Positions 34,494 through 46,895 of a stretch of 64,000 bases of DNA are shown in pieces. Each line of letters begins with the position of its first letter. Positions within the stretch are counted from its first letter, which is position 1. A program made the position numbers and the translations under genes. The stretch is from positions 42,252,199 to 42,316,198 of the forward strand of contig OX457039.1 of NCBI GenBank assembly GCA_949752735.1, read 5' to 3'. The stretch comes from Lumbricus terrestris (lineage: Eukaryota; Annelida; Clitellata; Crassiclitellata; Lumbricidae). Below the pieces are notes generated by a model. That model was given only the letters and a program-made list of their open reading frames with translations. It made no database searches and was not told where the DNA came from.

Positions 34494-34605
34494 TATATAT
34501 ACATATATGCATGAACCTATAATATATAAAATTGGATGCAATATACATAAATATCGATCTATAGTAGTAATATGCCATCGTATTTGTGGAACGATTATTT
34601 ATATA

Positions 34606-35349
34606 CACCGTGCTTCAATAAAAAGCAAACCAAACTATTTTTCATATATCGCCAACGCCTGATTATATATTAACCGTTCTAAATTTTTCTCAATATTTAG
34701 AGAACTGAACCACAAATATGTTTCCAAAATATCATGTCATAAATTTGAACGGATAGAAATTAATCTTCCAAAATCATCTGCGGAAATTTCAGTTTTCCAG
34801 TAATTTTCGTTTGGGTTTTGTAACAAAGTAATTCAAAAATGAAAAAATCTTTTAAATATTTTTGTGAAGAAACTTTAAGTGATTACTTGTTGATTATTTA
34901 CATAAAGAAGATGTTATAAGGGCAGGATTTAAATCTGGATGGTTCGGAGGCCATGATGTGGGAGAAATGAAGTATGGTGTCTCTTGCTAGCATTTCTTTG
35001 GTTTATCTGGCACTGTTCTGTAAAAGAAAAAAAGCCTTCTGGGGCTATAGATTTTTGACGACAGGTGTAAGATGTTGTGACAGCAGAACTTTGCAGTAAT
35101 ATACTCCGTTAATTTTACTCCAGGATCACTGAAGACCAAAATTGCGAACTATCAAGCGTCGAAACTGCAGCGAACACCATAACAGACTTGCTGAAAGCTT
35201 ACATTTCGGGAGTTGAAGTTGAAAGCTTCATATCTTTCTATCCATTAAAATTTATGACATGATATTTTGGAATCCTATTCTTGGTCCAATTCTCAAAATA
35301 TTTAGTGATATATGAAAAACAATTTGGCTTACTTTTTTGAATCACGGTG
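34606..35349 (-). mobile_element. Tc1/mariner-like element with transposase remnant
   Basis: The inverted ends (CACCGTGCTTCAATAAAAAG and CACCGTGATTCAAAAAAGTA) are flanked by TA. Homology between the arms continues about 170 bp, including CCAAAATATCATGTCATAAA. On the minus strand the centre reads PTSWPPNHPDLNP, the conserved motif around the last catalytic residues of IS630/Tc1/mariner transposases, preceded by GVKLTEYITAKFCC. Stops elsewhere make it non-coding. Confidence 0.85.
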
Positions 35350-35489
35350 TATATATGCATTGCATATTCCTATATATGTGTGCGCAATATGTAATATGTA
35401 TATTTGCGAAATATTTAATTATATTTCTTCAGATAACATGTGAGATGTGTATTATATAGGTCTATAGTGAAAGCTGTTACAAGACAACA

Positions 35490-36950
35490 TCCACAGACGG
35501 ACGGATGAACTGATGGACGGATGGACGGATGGATGGACGGATGGACAGACGAACGGATGGACAGACGGACGGACGGACGGACGGATGGACGGATGGACCG
35601 ACGGACGGATGGACGGACGGATGGACGGACGGACGGATGGACGGACGGACGGATGAACGGACGGACGGATGGGCGGATGGACGGATGTACGGACGGATGG
35701 ACAGATGGACGGATAGATGAACGGATGGACGGATGGACGGAAGGATGGACGGACGGATGGACGGACGGATGGATGAACGGACGGACGGATGGACGGATGG
35801 ACCGACGGACGGATGGAAGGACGGATGGACAGATGGACGGGCAGATGGACGGACGGATGAACGAATGGACGGATGTACGGACGGATGGACGGATGGACGG
35901 ATGGATGGACGGACGGATGGACAGATGGACGGATGGATGGACGGACGGATGAACGGATGGACGGATGGACGGATGGACGGACGGATGGATGGACGGATGG
36001 ACAGATGGACTGACGGACGGATGGACGGATGGACGGATGGACGGACGGACGGATGGACGGATGGACGGATGGATGGACGGACGGATGGACAGATGGACGG
36101 ATGGACGGACGGATGGACAGATGGACGGGCAGATGGACGGACGGATGAACGGATGGACGGGTGTACGGACGGATGGACAGATGGACGGATGGATGGACGG
36201 ACGGATGAACGGATGTACGGACGGATGGACAGATGGACGGATGGATGGATGGACGGACGGATGAACGGATGGACTGATGGACGGATGGACGGATGGACGG
36301 ATGGACGGATGGACGGACGGACGGATGAACAGATGGACGGATGGACGGATGGATGGACGGACGGATGAACGGATGTACGGACGGATGGACAGATGGACAG
36401 ATGGATGGACGGACGGATGAACGGATGGACGGATGTACGGACGGATGGACAGATGTACGGATGGATGGACGGACGGATGAACTGATGGACGAATGGACGG
36501 ATGGACGGATGGACGGATGGACGGATGGATGGACGGACGGATGGACGGACAGATAGACGGACAGATGGACGGACGGACGGATGAACGGACGGATGGGCGG
36601 ATGGACGGATGGACGGACAGATGGACGGACGGACGGACGGATGGACGGATGGATGGACGGACGGATGGACGGACAGATGGACGGACAGATGGACGGACGG
36701 ACGGATGAACGGACGGATGGGCGGATGGACGGACAGATGGACGGACGGGCGGATGGACGGATGGATGGACGGACGGATGGACAGATGGACGGGCAGATGG
36801 ACGGACGGACGGATGAACGGACGGATGGGCGGATGGACGGACAGATGGACGGACGGACGGATGAACGGACGGATGGGCGGATGGACGGACGGATGGACGG
36901 ACGGACGGATGGACAGACGGATGGACGGATGGACGGATGGACGATTGAAC
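35490..36950. repeat. (GGAY)n tetranucleotide array, about 1.45 kb
   Basis: The array is GGAC and GGAT in irregular order, often as GGACGGATGGAC. It reads as [10 protein letters not shown] on the plus strand and SVRPSIHPS on the minus strand. Frames of 500 or more codons on the minus strand result from stop-free repeat units and are not proteins. Confidence 0.97.
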
Positions 36951-37244
36951 GTAGACCGATACGGTGCGTTTGGAAGCAGACAGCATCAGAAGCCGACTGC
37001 AGCATATGCTAAACAAACACACAAGTGTTGTTTATACGTGTTTGAAGCAAGTGACGGTTCTGTTGGCGTCGAGCAGAAGGCAGTCATTTCTGGAAGGAGG
37101 AGGAGGTGGTGGTGGTGGTGGTGGTGGAAGAGGCAGAAGAGAGGGAAGAAGAGATTGTGTGTTTGTCCGCAGCCTGGAGAAATGCACAGCGGAGTCCGAT
37201 CTATCCATACGTGAAGCCCGACGGTGTTACTCGTCTGTAGCGAA

Positions 37245-37269
37245 ATGGACGAATTCGCGGTTGACTGTG
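37245..37269 (+). CDS. Weak candidate first coding exon
   Basis: An ATG in a fair context starts MDEFAVDC and runs into a strong donor (GTGAGT at 37270) after 25 bases, phase 1. Upstream sequence is mixed, with a short GGT run. No second exon was found, and a chance ATG plus donor is quite possible. Confidence 0.2.
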
Positions 37270-37868
37270 GTGAGTAATAATTAATTCGTCAAATGCGGTG
37301 CATAGACTCTACTAACGAGTAGATGAGGTCTGCCGGGTTAAATAGGAACCACACGTATACCTGCAGTTTGTGTATGCCTAATTGTTTTGCCCAGCGTTCG
37401 AAATTCTGCTCTGCGCTTGCATGGTTATGGCTCCGTTAACCTCTGCCAGGTGTTAGAAACTTAATGTGCCGATGGGAATATTCGTATACGGTGTTCTTGT
37501 ATTGTTGCATTTTCATGATTTGCTTTCGCCGGGTGCGTTTCATGCTGTAACGTCTATGCGCGCTGATGACATGCTTGACTGCCTGACCAACATGTCTACT
37601 GCTGGTTCGCTTTATTTGGATTAATTATATTTGAGTATCTACTGAATGCAATGGTCCATAGAATCTCACTCGGCAATATAAGTCTTATGCTACTTTATCA
37701 TTAGTTGCACTCGTCAGTTCATTCATCCATTCACTGTTTACTTTTTAGAGATTTGAAAAAGCCAATCTCTCGAAATGTTTTTAGAGGATCTATGCCAATT
37801 GTTGAAGTATATATATAATATAATAGATCATCGCATTTCTTCATTTGCCTTTGTTTCTTGCAAGAAGT
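37270..37868. other. Unannotated stretch
   Basis: I see no supported feature between the candidate donor and the SINE. Confidence 0.3.
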
Positions 37869-38092
37869 GGAGCGCGGTGGTGTAGTGGGTATATGTTCGT
37901 CGCCTTGCAACCGAAGGGTCGCAGGTTCGAATCCACATCAAGTAGACGCGTAGGGACCTTGGGCAAGTCCATCACTTGCAATTGCTCAGCGCTTCGGCGT
38001 GAAACTCCGATGCAGTGTCCGCTCTGTAGTCGGGAGCGCCTCTGAGTAGGGAGCTTGAAGGGGCACTATAACAAGTGCGCATGCATACAAAC
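37869..38092 (+). mobile_element. tRNA-derived SINE, family A, copy 3
   Basis: The A box is at 37878-37888 and the B box at 37924-37934, both matching consensus. The 3' part is the LINE-like GGAGCGCCTCTGAGTAGGG, then GGGGCACTATAACAAG. This is the best-preserved copy in the window. Confidence 0.88.
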
Positions 38093-38842
38093 CAAGAGGT
38101 TGACATTTCGAGGTAGTAGCCTACGGTTTGTAGGCCTATACAGAGGAGATTTCAAATGGTGTGATTACCTTCATTGTAAAATTATATCTTACTTACAACG
38201 TCCCTGAAACCTCTCAACCCTCTTACATTTGCCTGCAGCTATTCACCATACATGTACCACCGCCCAGGTCTATATATGACCCTATACTCGTTCATCATTA
38301 TTGAAGGAGCGAAGAGTTAACAGACTTATGAAGATGACAGCCACGCAAGTTTTTTCGTTCTATTTCGTGAATATATATATGCTACATGCAGCGCAATTTT
38401 GGTGCTTGGCACGATGTTTTCTCTAGATGCAAGACTTGTATTGTATTGTATAGATATCTCGGCATCTATAGTATCACCCTCTCTGAAATTATGCAACCGC
38501 TTTTTTTAGTCTATGCTACATCAGCCATGTATTTGGAAGGGAGATTTGGCAGCTGGAGTTGCGTCTCCATGCAGGCTTCAAGTTGCGCGTTAAATCTGCT
38601 TTGGTATTGACCATTTAATTATTTTCGGTAATTAATTTCTTGCACGCGGTGAGTTCCGGAACTAGTGAGTAGACTTTTACCATCTCGGAGAACTTAATGA
38701 AGTGAGGCAGAAGAAGACGAAGCAGAAGAAGAAAAAAAGAAAAGTCAAATCGGAGCAGCAGATTTGTAGGCTATAGGCTCACGCCAGCATCTTCTTCTTT
38801 AGGCTCTTTGCCAAGTGGCAGGTCCAAACGTCCAAAGTCTCA
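38093..38842. other. Unannotated stretch
   Basis: There is an A-rich GAAGAAGAAG run near 38705-38745. I see no gene or defined element. Confidence 0.3.
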
Positions 38843-38913
38843 ATCTTTCACGCTGTTGTGCCATGTCCTTAAGTTCTGCAGCTGTAAGGACATGGCACAA
38901 CAGCGTGAAAGAT
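38843..38913. ncRNA. Perfect 29-bp-stem hairpin, possible small-RNA precursor
   Basis: The arms 38843-38871 and 38885-38913 are perfectly complementary over 29 bp and enclose a 13-base loop (AGTTCTGCAGCTG). Length and loop would suit a Dicer substrate, but a perfect stem is unusual for an established microRNA. A recent inverted duplication or an assembly fold-back would look the same. Confidence 0.4.
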
Positions 38914-39284
38914 GGCATCTGCAACACCTGAAATCGGTAGCAATAATTTATGATTATTTGCCTCTAGTACACAGGTCGTTAGAGCCTTTCCTAGTCGTGT
39001 ACATTTTCGATTCGATTCAATTCCCAATTCAGCATAACATGACCCGATCGCAGAACCCAAAGCACAATTTTGCACATGCTGCATGATCGATGAGACGGGA
39101 TCTGTTTCGGTCAACGTTCAGAAGATTCGCTCCAACAGATGATAAGACGCATCAGAGGTGAAAGCAGAAACCAGGAATTGACCATAGACTGAAAACAGAC
39201 TTCGAATAAATCATTCAAAGAAGCGGAATTAAGCGATGCACTTCGCAGTCGAAATAAACATCGAATATATATACATGGCTTCAA

Positions 39285-39955
39285 AGAACAGTATTAGCTT
39301 CAATGGTTAGTAGCCTATACAAGGTTCAAAGGACGTTATTAACTTCAGATGATAGTATCAGCTTCAAAGGATAGTATTTGCCTTCAAGAATATATAGTAC
39401 AAACTTCAAAGGATAGTCTATTAACTTCAAATGATAGCATTAACTTGAAATGATAGTATTCGTTTCAAGGGACAATATTAGCTTGAAAGGACAGTGTTAG
39501 CTTCAAAGAACAGTAATAGCTTCAAAGAACAGTATTAGCTTCAAAGGAGTATTAGCTGCAAGGAATGGTGTTAGCTGCAAGGAGATAGTATTAGTTTCAA
39601 AAGACAGTACTGTATTCAAAGAATAGTATTAGATTCAAATAACTGCATTAGCTGCAAAAGATATATTATTAGCTTAAAATGACGGTATCAAAAGTAAGTA
39701 TTTGCTTCAAAGAATAATGCTAGCTTCAAAGGATAGTATAAAATTCAAAGAACAGTATTAGCTGTAAAGGATTGTATTATAGAAAATGATAGTAGCCTAT
39801 TAGCTTCAATTAAGGACATCATTAGCTTCAAAAGGCAGTAGCCTACTAACTTCAAAGGACAGTAATGGTCTATACTAACTTCAACGGGCAGTATAGTTTC
39901 AAAGGATATACAGTACTTGCTTCAAAGGATAGTATTGGTTTCGAAGTAGGGCTAC
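39285..39955 (+). repeat. 19-bp degenerate minisatellite
   Basis: About 30 diverged copies of TTAGCTTCAAAGGACAGTA occur, with units of 16-21 bp. The divergence suggests an old array. Confidence 0.9.
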
Positions 39956-40197
39956 CAATGACAGGAATCAATTGCCTTTGATTCATGGATACAGGAGCAA
40001 TATATACTCCTCTCTAGAGCGCCGTTGCCGGGTTAATTATCCGGATGGCAGAGATTTAGACATAAGACGATGAACGACGGTAGACGCTGTAATCCGCTGC
40101 TGCCGAGTCTATAGAGTCGCAATGGCGCAACACCGTCTTCAGCCACATATATTATATACTCCAGCCAATTGACCTTATAGCCCATACACCGCTGCAA

Positions 40198-40199
40198 CT

Positions 40200-40231
<32 letters not shown>

Positions 40232-40260
40232 ATATATTATATATATATATAATTTATACG
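40198..40260. repeat. (TA)n tract
   Basis: TA dinucleotide runs are split by CATGTATA. Confidence 0.93.
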
Positions 40261-40367
40261 ACTACGAATTTACGAAAGCGGTTCATATATAGAGCACATC
40301 TCAATGACGTCGTCATGATGATTTCATTTCATTATGCTAGTGCATGCATGATATATGCAAAATATAA

Positions 40368-40590
40368 GGCGCGGTGGTGTAGTGGTGGCTTCGGTGTCAT
40401 GGAGTCGGATGGTTCCAGGTTCGAATCCACCCTCAAGCTGCCGCGTAGGGACTTTGTGCAAGTTCATCACTCGCAATTGCTCGTGCGCTTCGGCGTGAAA
40501 CTCCGATGCAATGTCCGCGCTATAATTGGAAGCGCCTCTGCATAGAGAGCTTGAAAGGGCGCTATAGCTAATGTAAGAAATAAAATAAAT
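40368..40590 (+). mobile_element. tRNA-derived SINE, family A, copy 4
   Basis: The A box is at 40375-40385 and the B box at 40418-40428. The 3' end reads GCGCCTCTGCATAGAGAGC then GGGCGCTATAGC, followed by an AAATAAAAT tail. Confidence 0.85.
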
Positions 40591-41353
40591 AAAATATATA
40601 TATATATCATGAAGGTGTATTCTCTGATTGTATATCTCATGATATCCGCACTTGTCAATTGGTCGCGTTTAGCATAATCCTTGAATCTGCTCAACATAAT
40701 AATATCATGACTATTGTCGTGTCTCCGATTGATAGTATACCACTGAGTTTGCGGTTTGGTTGCGTGATCGTGATTTCTGCGCGTTGTGGCTGGATGGACC
40801 AGGATGGTGGGATGTTTAATTCCTTCTGCTTCTTAACATAACATAACATCACATTTTATTCGGCAACCAATTCGTAACATTTTGTAATTACATGTATATC
40901 AGAGTAGCAAACATGTTGGCATACCCAGGAGACCCAAAAGGCCATTTAACTTCACGCATCGTGACAACTTTAAAGTTTGATTTCTTCAAAACCTGGATAG
41001 TACCCATGCAGTACAACACAAAAAAGGAACATGGAAGACAACAAGACACTCGAGAACTTCTAGAACATTCACTTTTTTTTTATCAGCGTCGCAGGATAAG
41101 AACGATAACAATAAGACATAATAGAAGATATAAATAGGAATCAATATAATAATTGGTTATCAATTTTGAGCCGTTTAACCACTGATCTTGACATCTGATT
41201 CCAAGAAATTAGTGAGTCACCAAGTCTGATCTGCTTGTAGGCCTACATAATTATATAGGCCTACATTTGGATAGGTTGAAGCTGGGCAGCATGATGCGAG
41301 ACAGACTCAGACAGAGAGTGACGTCGGACACCTACGGGTATTTAGTCCATGGA

Positions 41354-41356
<3 letters not shown>
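40591..41356. other. Unannotated stretch
   Basis: ACATAACATAACATCAC near 40838 could be the end of another retroelement, but I cannot delimit it. No gene is seen. Confidence 0.3.

Positions 41357-41446
<90 letters not shown>
41357..41446 (+). repeat. (GAT)n microsatellite
   Basis: This is a nearly pure GAT run of about 90 bases. Confidence 0.97.
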
Positions 41447-42289
41447 CATTTGGATAGCCGCCCAGCGCCTTTGTTTGGTTAGCTGAGAAAAGTCGTTGTA
41501 GAAAGCAAACTGCATAAAAGACGATTGCTTAATTATTATCATTATTATCATAATGTCCATTCATTTTCACTCCATTTGACCTTAAAATTAATCATAAAAC
41601 AACCTGTAAACGACACAAAACTTAGGTCGTTGCAGATGCTTTAATCGAATTTTGAAATATGAAAAAAAACTTTTACATGATAATTATGACTGCATTTCAA
41701 GTATTATTCGACCAATGAAAAGAATTATTTTGCCAGTGTTTGGTCCGAGCCGTTGTTGACGTTGAATCCATCTGAATCTGACCGGACGCAAGTACATGTA
41801 GGGACTGACGGGTCTATATGCGACCTAATTGTAGAGTCCGCGCCCATCCTCTCCTGCGGTCTTAAATAACGAAGACGGCGGTCGCTAGGGCGCCGTCATT
41901 TGTCGAACGATAGCCTCCTCGCTTTTGTTGCATACATGTAGGTGGACCTCGGCTGAATACATGTCGGCTGAGGCGGCTGAGGCGGCGGTGCCACTCCCAT
42001 AGAATGGAACACAGAGAGAGATTGGACAGAACAGAACGGTTTATAAGGAACGAGACAAGAAAGGGGAGAACACTTGTGGGATGGGAGCATGGGCGCCGAC
42101 TCTGCGAGGCTCGTGAGTGCCCAGCACCACAAGAAATGGACCATGCGAGGCCCACATATGCATGGACACCACCAGAAATCAGTCGGCAAGAAGTACTTTT
42201 AAGAGATTATTTATCTGCTGGCATTGATTAGATCTATCTATAAAATATATTGAGTCCTTTATAGGTAGGCCTAATCTTAGTTAGGCTAC
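41447..42289. other. Unannotated stretch with a 75-codon frame
   Basis: A + frame at 42004-42231 (MEHRERLDRTERFIRNETRK ...; ends in TAG) has mixed composition, not low-complexity, and could be a relic of a mobile-element protein or an exon. It shows no motif I recognise and no splice support. Confidence 0.25.
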
Positions 42290-42297
42290 CTTACTAC

Positions 42298-43435
42298 CAG
42301 GCCCGCCGAGAGGGGGGGGCAGGGGGGGCAATTGCCCAGGGGCCCGGCGACTTTTAGGGGCCCGGAGGGGGCCCGGGCTATAGTGATTATAATATGTTTC
42401 TTATGTTGATTACGGGCGGCGGGCCCAACCTATATCGCTCATACTATTGTTTGTGATTTATGTTGTTTTAAATAGAGCCTAATAGATAGGCTATAACTGT
42501 TACACTGCTAAAACTGTTTAAGTTTCAGGCAACTTCCATTACCTTAGTTATCAGTGTTTTCCAAAGAACACGCCTCAGAACGTTCTTTTGCTAAATTATG
42601 CGTTGTCAGATTTCAATCACAAGTGAACAAAAATCTAAATGATAAATTTCTCTCGCATGCAACGATGAAATATTTTATAAACACAAATCTGGAGAACAAA
42701 GACAAAAAGAAAAGGCTAATAAGCTTGAAAAGACAAAAGTTGGTAAGCTTTTACTCCGGTAGGCTACAGTCGCACACTATCTCAATTCAGAATCTCAAAA
42801 GAAGGCAATCAAATCGAGCCAGTATAGTTAGGCCTACTCCTACATTGTGAATTAAACGTGCCTGAATGATGATCGTATAGTCTATACTGGATGGATGAAA
42901 ATGAAGTTTGTGGTGCTAATATCTTAATTCCAAATGAAGACATTATAAATAAGAATTATGAAAATGCTGAAATTATGGAAACTGTAAAGAGGCATTGTTT
43001 TGATGTTGGCACTCTGCCGCCAGGGCCCGTGTTTAGGCCTATGCACAAACGATTGAGACGAAATAGACTGCCAGAATGCTTAAAATAAACGGTCCTCCAA
43101 GACATTCGGACAAATTTCCAGGCGATGAAAAAAGAGCATTTCCAAAGTGCATTTTTTAGGTTCGCAGACAAGATGGAGAACTGCCAGTTTATTATTGGTT
43201 ATACTGTTGCAGTTAAATCCAGAAAGGTTGCTTGTTGACTACCATATTATTTGAAAATTAAATTCTTAACATTAAGAACTGATTAAAATCATAAATGCAA
43301 GCATAAGCGTACATTCATACCTCCACTATTGTTATTTTTATTTGTTTTGTGTAAATATGCTAAAAAAAGTCTAAAGATTGTTTGGGGCCCGTAACTGCTC
43401 AGCCCAGGGGCCCGGAATTTCTGTCGGCGGGCCTG
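42298..43435. mobile_element. hAT-type element (CAGGCCCGCCGA ends), 1138 bp
   Basis: The ends are inverted (CAGGCCCGCCGAGAG and CAGGCCCGCCGACAG) and flanked by a perfect 8-bp duplication CTTACTAC (42290-42297 and 43436-43443). Subterminal GGGGCCCGG blocks are present at both ends. Two short + frames (42554-42850, 42891-43088) may be transposase debris but carry no diagnostic motif. Confidence 0.92.
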
Positions 43436-43443
43436 CTTACTAC

Positions 43444-44235
43444 TACTCCAGTTTTACCCCCATCCGGCAATCTGAACTCCATTGGTTTTCAGCCGATCAG
43501 TGAATACGAGGAAACCCCGAAATCCTGCTTATTCGATCCGCTTCCGTCATTTTATTTCTTAATGACGAAGGCGACAATTTGTTTCTTTTTATTGTAGGCT
43601 ACAGGTTTAATAATGATTTTCGCTACTTGAGAGTCACCTCCCTGCATGCAGCGTTACAAAAGCGGGATGTTGTTTTGTCTGTGTTAACAAATTAACCTTC
43701 ACTAAGATGTCTGTCGAAACGATTTGAAAGAAGTCATTTCCACAGTGTTAATATTGGCTCAAAAACAGAATTGTTTGATTTCTTGTCAAAAATATGAGTT
43801 TGTTGACCTAATCAGGAGAGAGTGCTACAATTAAGATGCCCAAGCAATAGCGAAGATTGTGCTTGTCTTCTGTGTGGATTCCAAAAGAAATAGGTCTTCG
43901 TGCTGACCCAAAGAGTGATCACATTTCTTAAACGATTCGAAACATTTATTGAAGTCTTAAATCATGTTTTTAAGAAATTAAATAATAGGAAATTATGATG
44001 AGATAAAAGTTTAAAATGTCACTTTTGCAGTGTGGAATTAATTTTTTTAAACAATCGCAAGGATGCTTTTCAAGTCTTAGACCACGGCTAAGATGAGCAA
44101 TCTCATAAAAATGACTGCCTAAAATGCTACCTTTGCAGAGTGGGAATAAACAAATTTGCGAAAATGGGGTGGAGCACATTTCCTTCCTCTTCTCGGCGCT
44201 GTTCGCCTCGGCGATTGTACTTGGCCGCAAGTTCA
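43444..44235. repeat. Unannotated stretch, then a member of the AAGATGACAG dispersed family
   Basis: 43960-44230 matches the style of the 29.3-30.3 kb repeat: a AAATGACTGCCTAAAATGCT unit, and CTTCTCGGCGCTGTTCGCCT near the right edge. 43444-43950 holds nothing I recognise. Confidence 0.45.
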
Positions 44236-44397
44236 TCTCCCTTAACCAGGACCAAGACTCCGCATATGAACAGAAGCAATTTCAATAAGCTAACTACCAA
44301 AAATGAGTCAAAACATTTTTCCCGTGCTCACGCGCGGATCCTTTTTCGCTTTTTCGGGCACTCACTCTTCGGGTCAACTCGGCGCCTATGGATCATG

Positions 44398-44650
44398 GGA
44401 GGGAGAGTATAGAAGGATAGAGCAGCGGAGAAAATAGGAGAACTGAGAGGTCAGGAGATAAAGAAGACATCGTGGAGAAGTGAACGAGGGCAAGAGAGGA
44501 GGAAGGAGGAGGAAGGAGGAATTTTGAGGAAAGATGAACGAGAATGAGAGAGAGAGAGAAGGAGACATAGACAGAGACAGAGAGAGAGAGACAGGGAAAG
44601 AGAGAGAGAGAAACGAGGAGGAGAGAGTGAGAGAAAGAAAGAGAGAAAAT
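44398..44650. repeat. GA-rich low-complexity tract
   Basis: Polypurine GAGAGA and GGAGGAA sequence continues intermittently to about 44940. Frames across it are artefacts. Confidence 0.9.
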
Positions 44651-44879
44651 CGCTGTGTACGTGCGCGAGATATATATAAATATATATATATATAATTTAT
44701 ATATAGAATTTGTGAGAGGGCACAACAGTAGGCCTACACGAGAAAAGAAGAGAGACGTCCAGAGACGAGTAGAGATGAAAAAGAGAGATTATAAGAAGGT
44801 AAGAAAAATTATTATAGTTCAGTTCAGTTCAATGAAAGGACAGAAAATCAAGAAGCAATCAGAGAAGACGATGATCAAA

Positions 44880-45440
44880 AAATAGACACGAAAAAAAGTC
44901 GAAAGAAGTCAGAGGGTGGAAGAGGACAGAAGAGAAGAGCTAGAGACATTTCGAGCGAAACAAGGATTTCTTCCTCCGTCAGCAACAGTCGAAAGTCTTT
45001 CGTCGTCGTATACGACGACGTCGTATCAACTGATCGCCGCTGTCTTTCCCACGGGGGAGAGGGGGACGTGGGGGGAGAGGGGGCAGCAGACCTCCCATCG
45101 GAATCACCCCTACAGCAACTGCAGCAGCTGCAGCAGAGCAGCAACCGGCGCCTGAAGATATAGGCTGCATATACATCGCATCACTATTCTCCAACTGCAT
45201 CGCTGCTGATGCGGTCACTGCACCAGCAGCAGCAGCAGCAGCAGCCGAGGAGATGGCGACGACGATAATAAACCTGTCTCGCCAGCCTCACCATCATCAG
45301 CTGCTGCTGCTGTTGTGTACAGCGCTTGCCGCTTCAAATGACAGCAATCAATAGAATCCCAACGATGCTCCTCGCCACTGCTGCTGTATCTAAACGCAGC
45401 AGCAGCAGCAGCTACAATGGCGTCAGTTTCATCATATGTG
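44880..45440. other. CpG- and CAG-rich segment
   Basis: The local rise in CG dinucleotides (for example TCGTCGTATACGACGACGTC near 45001) and CAG/CTG runs (45110-45135, 45222-45246, 45296-45312, 45396-45412) contrast with the surroundings and could mark a promoter or first exon. Frames exist in both strands, and none is supported by splice sites. Confidence 0.3.
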
Positions 45441-46480
45441 TACTTTTCTCTGTTTAAGAGTCCAATTGTGTGAGAGCCCATGTCGCGACTGCTGTTTGCG
45501 TGCTTGTATATGTCTAGGCATGCATGTATTTTGTATTTATCGATATAATGTGTGCCTTATGCATAATATTTATTAAATATATAATTCGTGTTTATTATTT
45601 ACTCACATTGACACACCGTAGGGTGATTATAAGTTTTGATATGAACGGGTGGCTGCAAGTTAATACTGCAGCTGTTGAATTTTCACTGTACGGATGTCAT
45701 GATAATATGGATGGCGTCGATGATTAATAGATTTACATCCCACTTTTAATTTTACCAGCGCCACCCAGCGAGTGAAGGGTTGAGCTGAGCGGGAATCGAT
45801 CCTTGTGCCGGAGGAGAGTTGCCATTCACCTCCAACCTCCAACCCTTATAAGACCAACATAGAAGAGGCAATCAATCACCAAACTTAGGGATGCATTCTG
45901 TTCCGTTTCTTAAGGCTATGACCCGGTTACGGGTTAAAAAGGTTCATGCTTTGCATTATGCTGCTAAATATACATCGCAGACTTCCCATTAACTGCCCAG
46001 CTCTCGTCAGTGTCACATTAATCGCGCAGTTTATTGCAAATGAATCTCCACACAAACAACTTAGCCTAAGCACTTTCGGAACCTTTATGATGAAATCTAC
46101 TCTGCAAAATCAAACCGCGATAGTTGGAATGCATATAATTAAAAAACGAACCTTCGAATGCTAGGCGTTGCTTTTAAAAACATTTCGGCCATGATGAAAT
46201 CTCTCACTAATTCTTCCACCGACTGCTTCACCTTATTCTTCGCTTTACTCGTCGATTTACTGCATTTCCCGAGAGAGAGACAACTAGACAGGAAAAAAGA
46301 CTGAAAACTTGTGTAACCTAGTGTAAATGACTGGACAGACATTTATAAAGGCATATATTCAGGCAAACAGGGCTATATACATAGATAGACATGTACCTAG
46401 AGTCCTAGATACATGTTCTACATGTGCCTAGGCTGCTAGGCAGATAGATATACATTGACCAACTTCGCAACTAGCCACCC
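45441..46480. other. Unannotated stretch
   Basis: I find no gene or element with defined ends. Confidence 0.3.
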
Positions 46481-46487
46481 ATAGCCA

Positions 46488-46820
46488 CTCTGCTGACCAC
46501 CATACCTTCGGCACAAACCACCATTTCCTGGCTATTGGCCACCCATTCCCTCACCATTAGCCACCATCCCTTGCCATTTATCACCCATTCCCTCGTCGTG
46601 GCCCACGCATCCCCTGGCCACCGACGACCCATCCACGCACTCGCCAATGCCCACGCATCCCTCGCAACTAACCATCCATCCCTCGCCACTGACGACCCAC
46701 ACACTCGCCACTGCTCATGCATACCCTTGCCACTAACCATGCATCCCTCGCCATTTGTCACCCATCCCTCGCCATTGCCCACCGTTCCCCTTGCCATCAA
46801 CCGTGCATCCCCACTCCTTC
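46488..46820 (+). repeat. Degenerate minisatellite, CCATCCCTCGCCATT-type
   Basis: Roughly 22-bp diverged units contain CCCATCCCTCGCCA and CACTAACCATGCAT variants. The minus-strand 221-codon frame is produced by this and the next two repeats. Confidence 0.85.
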
Positions 46821-46895
46821 TTTCAGCCTGCTCCCAATCCATGTTTAGACGCGCGGAATCGGAGCCCCGCAATTCCAGCGACGGCTGCTCCTGCG

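Noticed and set aside
35415..37214. Frames of 535 and 517 codons (Ser-Val-His-Pro type) and Asp-Gly-rich plus-strand frames
   Set aside because: They are produced by the (GGAY)n array. Overlapping frames on both strands have equal openness and no non-repeat domain.
42004..42231. A 75-codon plus-strand frame of normal composition
   Set aside because: There is no motif, splice support or repeat partner in the window; it might be debris of a mobile-element protein.
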